From positions 1 to 64,000 of the forward strand of contig JAJPIW010000097.1 of NCBI GenBank assembly GCA_021324575.1: a stretch of DNA of 64,000 bases, given 5' to 3'. Below, in pieces: positions 42,671 through 50,485 of the stretch. The notes under the pieces were generated by a model that worked only from the letters and a program-made list of their open reading frames with translations, did no database searches and was not told the DNA's origin. This stretch comes from Intrasporangiaceae bacterium. GTDB lineage: Bacteria > Actinomycetota > Actinomycetes > Actinomycetales > Dermatophilaceae. Numbering within the stretch: position 1 is the first letter of the stretch; each line of letters begins with the position of its first letter. The position numbers and the translations under genes are program-made.

Positions 42671-44107
42671 TCATCTCCCTTGCGGGTCTGGGCCGGCCAC
42701 GGCAACAGGCGCCGGCTCGGTTGGTGGGGTGACGAAGGTTTGGTTGAGTGCGGCGAGGGCGTCGTCGTCGAGGTAGGCCGCCCGGACTCGGCGGATGGCC
42801 CGAGTGCCCTCCACTCGGACGTACCCGACTCCCGGGGTGAGCTCGGAGATGTGGTCCGGACGGGCACCAAGGTCCCGGGCGCCGTCGCCGAGCACCATGT
42901 CGGTCTGGATCGGGTTGTCCAGTCGCAGTGCGATCCGGGTGGGGAACAAGTCACGCCACGTCACGACGTCCTTGCCGGGGTCCTGGACGGCCGCGACAAC
43001 CGTGATGCCGCACGCGCGGCCCTGGGTGAGCAGCAGACCCAGCGCTTGTTCGATCCGGCGTACCACCGCACGTTCGGCGAAGGCCGTGAGTGTCGCGAGC
43101 TCGTCGATGATGACGACGACATGCGGCACCCGGACTGTTGGTTCATGCAGACGGAGGCCGACGTCGGCCAGAGCTCGGGCCCGTTCGTCCTTGAGAGTGA
43201 CGAGGTCTTCGAGGGTGGCGCACATGGCCTCGGGCGATCCGGCCTCGAATCGCGCGAAGAGGTTCTTGCCGGGACCGAGCTCCATGCCTCCCTTTGGGTC
43301 GATGCCCCAGATCTCGACCGTGCCCCGCCGCACAAGGTCTCGCAACCCGAAGGCCATCGCCCAGAGGACCGAGCCTTTCCCCGAGCCGGTTGCGCCGGCG
43401 ATCAGCAGGTGGGTGCCTCGAAGGCGGACGGCCCAGAGGGAGCCGTCCTCGTTACGGCCGAGGGGGACGGCACTCAGCAGAGGGTCAGCGCCGCCAGTGG
43501 GTGTGACTACCCGGGCCAGTGGGTCCTTGTGCACCAGCTCGACCCAGACGAACCCAGGCTTGTGCGGCACGATTCGCGCCTCCGATGCTCGGAAGGCCGT
43601 CGCGATGTGGTCGAGACGAGTCGCCACATCGTCGGGACTCATGCCGACCGGGAGGCGCAGCAGAATGCGCTCAACTCTGGCTCGCGTGACCCGGACGCGA
43701 ACGATGGCCGGCATGTCCGGGTCGTCTTCGCGCAAAGAGCGGGCGTCGTATGCCGTGAGGCCGGCCCGTCGCGCGAGACGGCGCCAGATGATCGGATACA
43801 CGACGCCCCGGACCAATCCGGCCAGGTGACGGCCGGCATACGAGAAGTAGACGTCGGGGGCGATGATCCTCCAGATCACCAGGGCAACGACTACCCCCAG
43901 TGCGGCCACGGCGAGTGGCTCGGCACCGAACCGGAGCCAACCCGCCGTGACCACCGTCCCCACCAGGACGAGGAGCGGACGTCGAAGCAGCGACCAAGCC
44001 AGCGCAGCGATGGCGCTGACCAGGAGGCTCACCGTCTCGACGACCCCATCGAGGGCCATCGACGCGAGGTCATCCGCGCCAGATGCCCGCTCCCCGTTCG
44101 TTGCCAT
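42671..44107 (-). CDS. FtsK/SpoIIIE-type DNA translocase (TraB/TcpA-like coupling protein)
   Basis: The 478-residue protein has two N-terminal transmembrane helices (about 28-50 and 62-85), then the FtsK-type motor: Walker A AGATGSGKGSVLW near 235 and Walker B HVVVIIDELATL near 325. In pSAM2-type elements this single protein moves double-stranded DNA; in Tn916/pCW3-type systems its homologue TcpA couples DNA to a secretion channel. Both interpretations are possible because the element also encodes such a channel. Gaps to neighbours are only two to six bases. Confidence 0.9.
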   Translation of the reverse strand: MATNGERASGADDLASMALDGVVETVSLLVSAIAALAWSLLRRPLLVLVGTVVTAGWLRFGAEPLAVAALGVVVALVIWRIIAPDVYFSYAGRHLAGLVRGVVYPIIWRRLARRAGLTAYDARSLREDDPDMPAIVRVRVTRARVERILLRLPVGMSPDDVATRLDHIATAFRASEARIVPHKPGFVWVELVHKDPLARVVTPTGGADPLLSAVPLGRNEDGSLWAVRLRGTHLLIAGATGSGKGSVLWAMAFGLRDLVRRGTVEIWGIDPKGGMELGPGKNLFARFEAGSPEAMCATLEDLVTLKDERARALADVGLRLHEPTVRVPHVVVIIDELATLTAFAERAVVRRIEQALGLLLTQGRACGITVVAAVQDPGKDVVTWRDLFPTRIALRLDNPIQTDMVLGDGARDLGARPDHISELTPGVGYVRVEGTRAIRRVRAAYLDDDALAALNQTFVTPPTEPAPVAVAGPDPQGR

Positions 44108-44109
44108 CG

Positions 44110-44364
44110 TTACCTCCCTCCGCTCAGCGAGATCCTCAGGTGGATGTCGCGGACGCGCTGGTCAAGTGCCTCGACCGCCCGGATCAGGAGTCGGCAGCCC
44201 TCGGCCAACTCGGCATCGGGTGCGTCGAGCAGCGAAGCCGCAACCTCCAGCGTCCGAACTCGGAGATCGTCGAAGTTGGAGACGAGCAACCGCATCGGGT
44301 AGCGCAGCTGCTCCGGCTCGGTGTCGAGGACCGCTGCCCACTGGGCCTGGACCTGGGCGTCCAT
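44110..44364 (-). CDS. Small helical protein of the element, unknown function
   Basis: An 84-residue acidic, all-helical protein (MDAQVQAQWAAVLDTEP start) with no transmembrane helix or motif. ATG 44364 is chosen because it begins one base after the upstream gene's end and the longer frame is Ser/Arg-rich noise. It is part of the tightly packed leftward operon; similar small proteins precede the FtsK gene in other actinomycete elements. Confidence 0.65.
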   Translation of the reverse strand: MDAQVQAQWAAVLDTEPEQLRYPMRLLVSNFDDLRVRTLEVAASLLDAPDAELAEGCRLLIRAVEALDQRVRDIHLRISLSGGR

Positions 44365-44365
44365 C

Positions 44366-44614
44366 TCAGGTCTCCCGACGGAGGTCGTTGAGGGCGTCGT
44401 TGATCCGGTCGCCCGCGTTGGCCAGAGCCGCCGAGGCGGACCCGATGAGGATGAGGAGCTCCTCATCGGGTGCCTCGCGGAGCTCGGACCGGAGCCGGTC
44501 GATGGCCCCCATCAGCTCCTCGACCTCGCGGGCACGGGCGCCCAGGATCCATGTCACCTCGCGGGGACCGACCCCGAGCGCCTCGCCCCACGCGACCGAG
44601 TCCACGGTGATCAC
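44366..44614 (-). CDS. Small protein of the element, unknown function
   Basis: An 82-residue protein predicted mostly helical; ILGARAREVEELMGAIDRLRSEL could form a coiled coil. GTG 44614 begins one base after the stop of the Pra-like gene. No family is recognised. It probably works with the adjacent 84-residue protein. Confidence 0.6.
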   Translation of the reverse strand: MITVDSVAWGEALGVGPREVTWILGARAREVEELMGAIDRLRSELREAPDEELLILIGSASAALANAGDRINDALNDLRRET

Positions 44615-44615
44615 G

Positions 44616-45056
44616 TCAGGCCGCCTTGGAACCCGATGCCGAGTTGCCACCGCTGGGAGCGGAAGCCGGCGCCTTGCCCGGAGCGACCATGTCGTTGGCC
44701 CGGAACGAGAGCATCACCCGGCTGAAGTCACCCGACTGCTGGACGTACATCAGAGCGGTGAGCCCGACGAACTCCACCGGTGTGAACGGCGACGGGCCGT
44801 CGTTGTGCGGCGGGATGGGCTGGACCTTCGCGGCGAACTTCACCGTGACGGTGCGCATCGCCTTGTTGGCCTCGGGGTCGGCGTCCAGGACGTCGATCTG
44901 CCAGAGGAGCAGGCCGGTGTCCTTGTCGACCTGCTGGATCTTGTTGTCCTTCGTCGACCGGTCGAAGTCGAAGACTGGGGTGACGGGCGAGAGGATGAAT
45001 GCCCCGGCGTGGAAGTACTCGTCGTGGGCGATCTTAAAGCGTTGACGGAAAGCCAT
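44616..45056 (-). CDS. Pra-like activator of element replication, integration and excision
   Basis: The 146-residue protein begins MAFRQRFKIAHDEYFHAGAF. It continues with conserved VTPVFDFD, KDTGLLLWQIDVLDADPEA and PFTPVEFVGLTALMYV segments that I recall from the Pra family of pSAM2-related elements. It has a low-complexity Ala/Ser/Gly tail. Pra induces excision and replication genes. ATG 45056 is the first gene of the leftward operon and is divergent from the XRE-type regulator across an operator cluster. The family match is from memory of its pattern, not a search. Confidence 0.75.
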   Translation of the reverse strand: MAFRQRFKIAHDEYFHAGAFILSPVTPVFDFDRSTKDNKIQQVDKDTGLLLWQIDVLDADPEANKAMRTVTVKFAAKVQPIPPHNDGPSPFTPVEFVGLTALMYVQQSGDFSRVMLSFRANDMVAPGKAPASAPSGGNSASGSKAA

Positions 45057-45147
45057 TGGACTGAACCCTTCGATCTCTTGTGGATGAGCCTGAACCGGCT
45101 CGGGGTCCAGTCGACCGTTTTCCACAGGGACGGGGTAACCGCGCTGC

Positions 45148-45186
45148 GGGACGTCTCAAGACGTCCTACGGTGGTGAGGACGTCCC
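45148..45186. promoter_or_regulatory. Operator cluster between pra-like and XRE genes
   Basis: Three related boxes, GGGACGTCT at 45148, AGACGTCCT at 45159 and GGACGTCCC at 45178. The first two form an inverted repeat around CA. They lie between the divergent element operon and the XRE regulator, where an element repressor would be expected to bind. Confidence 0.65.
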
Positions 45187-45206
45187 ACACGGGAAGGGGA
45201 GAGACC

Positions 45207-45968
45207 GTGACGAACGAGCGCCTCCGCGCGGCAATGACGGCCACCGGGCTGACCTACGAGGAGGCCGGCGAACGCCTGGGTGTGGATCCCAAGACCGTTC
45301 AACGGTGGGTTTCCACCGCGCGCCCTCCGTACCGCAGGTACCGCCAACAACTGGCCAAGATCCTTGGGAAGGACGAGGTCTACTTGTGGCCGGGCAAAGC
45401 GAATTCCGTTGACCGACAGGCTGACTCAGAACTGATCGCGCTCTACCCCACACGGAGCAGCGTTCCCGTCGAGACCTGGTCCGGGCTGTTGTCCGGCGCG
45501 AAGGAGCACATCGACATCCTCGCGTATGCCGCCAGCTTCCTATGGGACGCAATCCCAGACTTCACGGGCCTGATCAAGGCCGCCGCGGAACGAGGCGTTC
45601 AAGTCCGAATGCTCTTCGGCGATCCGGACTGCGAGGCCGTTAAGGTACGCGGCGAAGAGGAAGGCATCGGCGACGCGTTGGCCGGCCGATGCCGACTCAC
45701 GTGGAAGTACGTAGAACCTATATTTGATCTGGAGTGTATCGAGGCAAGAGTCCACACGGACACGCTCTATACAACCGTCGTCAGGGTCGACGAGGACCTA
45801 TTGGCCAATGTGCACCAACTAGGCGTCCCCGCGGGAGCTGCGCCCGTACTCCACCTGAAACGCATCACCGGCACGGGAATCCACGCTTCTTACGAGAACG
45901 TTCTTGAACGGTCGTGGACTAGAGCCCGCCCTTGCAAGAGTCAGTCTCCGACAGACCCGCCTCCGTGA
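45207..45968 (+). CDS. XRE-type regulator with C-terminal PLD-like (DUF5919) domain
   Basis: The 253-residue protein has an N-terminal helix-turn-helix (TYEEAGERLGVDPKTVQRWV, about 15-60). A domain of about 170 residues follows, beginning EHIDILAYAASFLWDAIPD and RGVQVRMLFGDPDCEAV, a phospholipase-D-like fold without a clear double HKD motif. Proteins of this layout are frequent in actinobacterial mobile elements and may sense a nucleotide or lipid. GTG 45207 has GGAAGGGGA upstream. It is the probable repressor of the leftward element operon, acting at the boxes just upstream. Confidence 0.8.
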   Translation: MTNERLRAAMTATGLTYEEAGERLGVDPKTVQRWVSTARPPYRRYRQQLAKILGKDEVYLWPGKANSVDRQADSELIALYPTRSSVPVETWSGLLSGAKEHIDILAYAASFLWDAIPDFTGLIKAAAERGVQVRMLFGDPDCEAVKVRGEEEGIGDALAGRCRLTWKYVEPIFDLECIEARVHTDTLYTTVVRVDEDLLANVHQLGVPAGAAPVLHLKRITGTGIHASYENVLERSWTRARPCKSQSPTDPPP

Positions 45969-45991
45969 TGTCGCCCATTCTCGGACTTGGC

Positions 45992-46132
45992 TTATCCGTC
46001 CGAGAGGTCTCGGTATTCGAAATTTGAAGGATCTTGGCCCTTCTTAATCACGTCGAAGTCGGTCGCGATAGTCGGGACCCTTTGAGGCTCCTGTTGCGGA
46101 GCAGGCTCCATCGGTTCTTGTGTGTCGCTCAT
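45992..46132 (-). CDS. Micro-protein downstream of the Pycsar-like gene
   Basis: A 46-residue hydrophilic protein (starts MSDTQEPMEP, ends YRDLSDG) whose ATG lies inside the upstream gene's stop (ATGA). The translational coupling is the main evidence that it is real. Acidic and Gln/Pro-rich, no motif. Confidence 0.5.
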   Translation of the reverse strand: MSDTQEPMEPAPQQEPQRVPTIATDFDVIKKGQDPSNFEYRDLSDG

Positions 46133-46314
46133 TCTGGTGCCTCACCTGTGACGGTCAACCTGATGATTTGCTCGGGTCCTTTGGGCTCGCGGTTTCCCTT
46201 GACGCGGTCGTACTCAGGCTCGGTAGTCCGCATTCGCGTGGGTGCAGCCGTTTCCTGGCTCTGTTGGCCTTGGTCGTCCTGCTGCTCTTCCGGATCTGGC
46301 ATGCGGGCCTCCAT
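46129..46314 (-). CDS. Small acidic/Gln-rich protein, unknown function
   Basis: A 61-residue hydrophilic protein; starts MEARMPDPEEQQ and ends IIRLTVTGEAPE. It is immediately downstream of the membrane protein gene with no gap and overlaps the next micro-gene by four bases. Function unknown; it could be a partner or inhibitor of the membrane protein. Confidence 0.55.
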   Translation of the reverse strand: MEARMPDPEEQQDDQGQQSQETAAPTRMRTTEPEYDRVKGNREPKGPEQIIRLTVTGEAPE

Positions 46315-46863
46315 TCACTTGACCACGGCGACGAGGACCGTCAAGACCATGATCCAGAAGAAGGTTATGGCAAGTCCTACGTAGGCGCGAGATAACCAGC
46401 ACATGCGCGTCTTCGCGTCCTCCGCGGCGTGGTCGAGCGGCGACTTCGCTTCAAGGTTCTTAGCGTTAAGCATGTCGACTGCAAACTGGCTGGGAGGGAG
46501 CGGCACGCGTTGCTGTTCGTCATGTGTCTTCGCGAACTTACGGAGGCCGCCTATAGAGGGCAAGCCGTTCTCTCGGTCCCTCGGACGGAGCACGAGCACG
46601 CACAGGATCACTGTGATGAGGCCGGAGGCCGCCACGAGCCCCATCAGGACGATCTGCCACCATCTGGGTGCCGACGGCAAAGCCTTGGTTACGAGTGCGA
46701 CCAACGAACCCGTCGCGGTGAGCACGGTGGCGGCAGCCTTCTGTGCGCTGTCATTGCGACCCTCATGTTGCTCGAACAGCCATCGAGCTTGTTCGAGGAT
46801 CTCGCTGGACGTGCGCCGGTCGGTCTCGAGGTCGTAGGCAGGCTGAGGTTGACTATCAGGCAT
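46315..46863 (-). CDS. Three-helix membrane protein resembling Pycsar-type effectors
   Basis: A 182-residue protein. An amphipathic N-terminal helix (EILEQARWLFEQHEGRNDSA) leads into hydrophobic helix 1 (about 43-60) and helix 2 (about 69-93). A charged cytoplasmic middle follows, and a third helix lies at about 158-180. This order (helix, two membrane spans, cytoplasmic helix, C-terminal span) is that of Pycsar effector transmembrane proteins, which depolarise the membrane when phage-induced cyclic nucleotides bind. No nucleotide cyclase is seen beside it. ATG 46863 has GGAGG at seven bases. The assignment rests on architecture only. Confidence 0.6.
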   Translation of the reverse strand: MPDSQPQPAYDLETDRRTSSEILEQARWLFEQHEGRNDSAQKAAATVLTATGSLVALVTKALPSAPRWWQIVLMGLVAASGLITVILCVLVLRPRDRENGLPSIGGLRKFAKTHDEQQRVPLPPSQFAVDMLNAKNLEAKSPLDHAAEDAKTRMCWLSRAYVGLAITFFWIMVLTVLVAVVK

Positions 46864-46996
46864 GAAGCACCTCCTCGACATGGACGTAGGCGATCAGCAT
46901 CTACCCGGAATCTGTCCAATGTCCGCAACGACGCCTGCACAGGATCAACGAACTTGACCAAGTCAGGTGCGCACCCTGTTGGATAGCATCGGATTC

Positions 46997-47467
46997 ATGG
47001 GGAGGCGTGATTTCGTTGATGACCCTTCGGCGCCGGCCGCCAACTCCGTGGTGCCGTCCGTCGTCGCGATTGTTCGACGTCACAACGGATCCATCCTCCT
47101 GATCCACAAGACCGACAACGACCTCTGGGCACTCCCTGGTGGTGGTCATGAGATCGGCGAGTCGATCGCCGAGACAGTCGTTCGCGAGGTCAGGGAGGAG
47201 ACCGGGTACGACGTCGAGGTCGAGACGATCACCGGCACCTACACGAATCCCCACCATGTCATGGCTTACGACGACGGCGAGGTGCGGCAGCAGTTCTCAA
47301 TTGCATTCCGCGCCAAGCTGATTGGCGGGAAGGCGCGGACGAGCAAGGAGAGCAGCGAGGTTCGCTGGGTCCGGCCTGAGGACCTAGAGCGGCTGAATAT
47401 GCATCCCTCGATGCGGCTACGGATTCAGCATGCTCTCGAGAACCGAGACGCGCCCTTCATCGGCTGA
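46997..47467 (+). CDS. Nudix hydrolase (possible Pif-like immunity protein)
   Basis: A 156-residue Nudix-fold enzyme with an intact Nudix box: GGGHEIGESIAETVVREVRE followed by ETGYD (G-5x-E-7x-RE-V-x-EE-x-G-Y). Such enzymes hydrolyse nucleoside diphosphate derivatives. In pSAM2 a Nudix protein, Pif, prevents transfer into cells already carrying the element; location in a pSAM2-like element makes that role plausible but unproven. ATG 46997 is preferred to GTG 46967 on spacing to the domain. Its end overlaps the convergent HD gene by 11 bases. Confidence 0.85.
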   Translation: MGRRDFVDDPSAPAANSVVPSVVAIVRRHNGSILLIHKTDNDLWALPGGGHEIGESIAETVVREVREETGYDVEVETITGTYTNPHHVMAYDDGEVRQQFSIAFRAKLIGGKARTSKESSEVRWVRPEDLERLNMHPSMRLRIQHALENRDAPFIG

Positions 47468-48005
47468 CCAGCCGGGCCCTTGCTCGGGCGGCGCTGGTTC
47501 GGAGCGCCGCCGCTGAGTTGGTCACCGACCGATGGACCGGATGCTCGACGTCGTAGCGCTCGAGGATCTCCGAGATCCGTGTGTCGACTTCAGTCGTGGC
47601 GCCGTCCGGACCGGTCGTCAGGTCCACGAAGTTCAACACGTCGAGCAGGCCGTCTGGCGGCGGGGTGAATGCCTCCAGGTCGTCGGAGACGTCGCGGACG
47701 GAGGCCTCCCACGCGGCACCGGTGTGCCAGGCAACGAGCGAGACCACATCCGGTGGAAGTCCGAGGGCCTGCAGGAAGATTGCCCCATCGATCGCGTGGC
47801 ACAGCGTTACCTCGAGGGCCGCGGCATATCCCACGTCGTGCAACCACGCGGCATACACAAGATCTTCGGGCAGGTCGTGGGACGGGTCATCGACCAGGAC
47901 CTCCATCGCGCGGCCGACGGCCTGCACGTGTTCCCACCGCGGGTGCAGGTTCCCGATGAGGTCGCGAGCGAGCGAGCGCACGGCTTCTCGCGTCCATTTC
48001 GACAT
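47457..48005 (-). CDS. HD-domain phosphohydrolase
   Basis: The 182-residue protein has the HD signature: RWEHVQAVGRAME supplies the first histidine, AAWLHDVGYA the HD pair near 55, and further histidines lie in CHAIDGAI and AWHTGAAW. Members hydrolyse nucleotides or cyclic dinucleotides. It is convergent with the Nudix gene, which suggests a nucleotide-related cargo pair. ATG 48005 starts just after the start-coupled MSKWTREAV segment. Confidence 0.85.
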   Translation of the reverse strand: MSKWTREAVRSLARDLIGNLHPRWEHVQAVGRAMEVLVDDPSHDLPEDLVYAAWLHDVGYAAALEVTLCHAIDGAIFLQALGLPPDVVSLVAWHTGAAWEASVRDVSDDLEAFTPPPDGLLDVLNFVDLTTGPDGATTEVDTRISEILERYDVEHPVHRSVTNSAAALRTSAARARARLVSR

Positions 48006-48055
48006 AGGACGACATTAGGCGGCCTGCCCGGATGAGTCGCTCGAACCCGGACTAC

Positions 48056-48754
48056 TCACTCCAGCCGCACGTCTCGCGTGGGCACCATGCGTAGGGGCTC
48101 CGAACCGTCCGCTGTGAGCATCGACGTCCCGGTCCACTGGTACCACTCGGCCTCGTCGAGGACAGGCACGACGTAGTTGCCATCGGGCCGGAGCCGGGGT
48201 GGGCCGGCGATTCGCCAGTCAGGCTCCCAACCGTTGTCGCCGAAGACGACGGCTCGTCGCCCCATCGGCTCGGTCACTCCCAGCACTGGGCTGAGGAGGC
48301 GCAGCTGCGGGTCCATCGGTGATCGTCGCTGGGCGTCGAGCACGGCGACGAGGTCGTCACTGGGGACGCCGAGGCTCACGCCGACGTACTGTTCCACCCA
48401 CAGGCGCGAGACGCCGACGGCCACGGCCGGGGTGGCGGATGCGCCGTACTGGGTTGCCTCGTCGACGACCCAGACGACGGGCTCGACGGCTCCGTCCACC
48501 CAGACGGGTCGGTCGGAGGCTGCCCGGAGGTCGTTGCGCCAGCCGAAGGCGGAGATCGCGCCGTGCTCGTCCTCGACGGTCACGAGGTAGCGGAGCCGTG
48601 CCCCGAGGAGGCGGTCGTTGACCGAGGTGGCCGGCCGAACGAGCAGCATCGGCGGTGACTCGCCCACCCACCGCGGTGGCGCCTCGCCGAACTCCGCGGC
48701 GATCAGCCGGCGGAACTCCGCCTCGATGTGTGGGTCGTTGGCCATCCCCTCCAT
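48056..48754 (-). CDS. Protein of unknown function linked to the conjugation genes
   Basis: A 232-residue soluble protein with Trp- and Val-rich beta-like segments (RPVWVDGAVEPVVWVVDEAT) and an N-terminal helix. No recognised domain. ATG 48754 has GGAG nine bases upstream. It follows the NlpC/P60 hydrolase by 28 bases on the same strand, so it is probably the last gene of the transfer operon. Confidence 0.7.
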   Translation of the reverse strand: MEGMANDPHIEAEFRRLIAAEFGEAPPRWVGESPPMLLVRPATSVNDRLLGARLRYLVTVEDEHGAISAFGWRNDLRAASDRPVWVDGAVEPVVWVVDEATQYGASATPAVAVGVSRLWVEQYVGVSLGVPSDDLVAVLDAQRRSPMDPQLRLLSPVLGVTEPMGRRAVVFGDNGWEPDWRIAGPPRLRPDGNYVVPVLDEAEWYQWTGTSMLTADGSEPLRMVPTRDVRLE

Positions 48755-48782
48755 CACCTCAGGCTCCCACAGCGTCCGGGGA

Positions 48783-49892
48783 TCATGCGCGGGATCCCGA
48801 CGCCGGCCTGGCGACGACGGCGAGCTGGTCGCGGTAGTACGGGATGGACAGGACGTTGTGGACGACTTCCACCACAGCGCCGGTGTGTGGTGCGTGGACC
48901 ATGTTTCCCTGACCGTCGTAGATCCCGACGTGGTGATATACGCCCGGCGGGTCGGCGGGGTCATGGAAGAAGAGCAGGTCGCCGGCCTGGAGCGGTGCGC
49001 CAGCTGGCACGTGCGGCAAGGCGTTCGCCTGCTCGGTGGTGACCCGGGGCAGACGCAGGCCGCTCGCTTGGAACCAGGCGTACTGGGCCAGGGACGAGCA
49101 GTCGAAGCCGACAGTCCCCGCTCCTTGTGCGAAGCCTTGTGTCGGTCCGTTGACGTTGCCTCCGCCCCAGCTGTACGGGAGTCCGACCCACCGCAGGGCG
49201 GCGGCGACGACCTTCGCCCCCACGGTGCCGTCTCCGGTGTAGGCCGCGCTGGTCAAGCACGTGGCGGAGAGGACGGTGGGGTCGGACACGAGCTGGCGGG
49301 CCTTGGTCTCCTGTCCGGCATACGCCGAAGGGAAGGCGCTGGCTTGTACGGCCTGGGCGGCGTCGGTGACGGGCAGCGTCAGCCAGCCTTTGACCTGTTC
49401 GAGTCCGGGCTGGCCGCCTCGGCCGCCGGTGAAGAACATGGTGGCGGCCTGGACCGGGTCCGTTCGTTCGCTCACCGGTCCCCAGCCGCCGCGTTGCTGG
49501 AAGAGGCCGGCGCTGTCACGGTCTCCGCCCGGGAGGTTGCGCAGGCCGGACTCCTGCAGTGCCGTGGCGATCGCGATCACCCAGCCGTATGCCGGAACGC
49601 TGAGTCGTCGTCCGACGGCCACGATGGTTTGGGCATTGGCTAGCTGGTCCGCGTCGAGGCCGTCTACGGTCGTAGCGGTGGCTGCCTGCCCCACCAAGGT
49701 CGAGCATGTCCCCGACGCGGTTCCGACGCCGCTGTTGTCGTTGCCGCTGGACACGGCCATGGCCAGGACGATCCCCATTGCAGCGCCGGCAATCAGGACC
49801 CAGGGGACCAGTAAAGCCGCGAGACGGACGACGCGCTGCCAGAGGACGCGTTTGGCCGCGACTCCGGCTGCGGCGAGAACTGGGGCGGGCAT
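48783..49892 (-). CDS. Conjugation cell-wall hydrolase (lysozyme-like plus NlpC/P60)
   Basis: The 369-residue protein has one transmembrane anchor (about 25-48), a lytic-transglycosylase-like domain (about 85-180: ATALQESGLRNLPGG, AGLFQQRGGWG) and an NlpC/P60 peptidase (about 225-360). The catalytic Cys lies in GFDCSSLAQYAW near 265 and the His in YHHVGIYDG near 318. It is the TcpG/VirB1-type enzyme that opens peptidoglycan for the secretion channel. It overlaps the upstream gene by one base. Confidence 0.92.
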   Translation of the reverse strand: MPAPVLAAAGVAAKRVLWQRVVRLAALLVPWVLIAGAAMGIVLAMAVSSGNDNSGVGTASGTCSTLVGQAATATTVDGLDADQLANAQTIVAVGRRLSVPAYGWVIAIATALQESGLRNLPGGDRDSAGLFQQRGGWGPVSERTDPVQAATMFFTGGRGGQPGLEQVKGWLTLPVTDAAQAVQASAFPSAYAGQETKARQLVSDPTVLSATCLTSAAYTGDGTVGAKVVAAALRWVGLPYSWGGGNVNGPTQGFAQGAGTVGFDCSSLAQYAWFQASGLRLPRVTTEQANALPHVPAGAPLQAGDLLFFHDPADPPGVYHHVGIYDGQGNMVHAPHTGAVVEVVHNVLSIPYYRDQLAVVARPASGSRA

Positions 49893-50485
49893 CAGGTGGC
49901 TCCGCGCGTTGGCCCGATGCTCGGCACGGGTGCTGCGGGCGCGACGTCACCGACACGGACGTCGTCGACGAGCCAGCCCCCGGGGACGAGTACCGCCGTC
50001 ACGGTGAGTCGTCCGGCGTCGGTGGACACCGCGAAGGCCTGGCTCGTCGGGGTGTGTGCCCCGGGGACGGGCGATCCATAGACCCGGGATACGGGGAGCT
50101 GCGCCACCCCGCCACCGGGCAGGGTCCCGAGCAACCGGGGGGTCACTACCGCCGACAGAGCGTCGGGGCTCGCCAGGCCACTGGGGCGGATCCACGCGGT
50201 GAGAAACCGCGTGACTGCCGTCGGTGCGCTGGATGTCGGCCTTGGCGCCGCTGGGGTTGGACCGACGCCCGCGTCATTGCGGACGGCACTGGTGGCGGAC
50301 CGGTCCGCCGAGGGCACGGCTGTACTACCGGTTCCGGGCGAGTCGACCTGAATGGGGCTGGCGGGGGCTGTGCTGGCCATGGCCTGGCCGATGGCGAAGA
50401 GCAGGCCGAGGATCGCGAGGCAGGTTATAGCTAGGTTCCGCCACGACCACAAAGGCCATCGGAGGCCGGGCCAGTCGAGAGTCAT
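49892..50485 (-). CDS. TcpC/VirB8-like conjugation protein
   Basis: A 197-residue protein with one N-terminal membrane helix (about 17-38), a Pro/Ser/Thr linker, and an extracytoplasmic domain (about 88-185) whose strand pattern (FAVSTDAGRLTVTAVLVPGG) suggests an NTF2-like fold as in TcpC. Assignment rests on position between the VirB6-like and hydrolase genes plus topology. Start and stop are linked to both neighbours. Confidence 0.7.
   Translation of the reverse strand: MTLDWPGLRWPLWSWRNLAITCLAILGLLFAIGQAMASTAPASPIQVDSPGTGSTAVPSADRSATSAVRNDAGVGPTPAAPRPTSSAPTAVTRFLTAWIRPSGLASPDALSAVVTPRLLGTLPGGGVAQLPVSRVYGSPVPGAHTPTSQAFAVSTDAGRLTVTAVLVPGGWLVDDVRVGDVAPAAPVPSIGPTRGAT

Noticed and set aside
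42371-44302. Long plus-strand frame over the FtsK-type gene
   Set aside because: The opposite strand encodes Walker motifs and fits a tightly packed operon; this frame has no start signal or domain.
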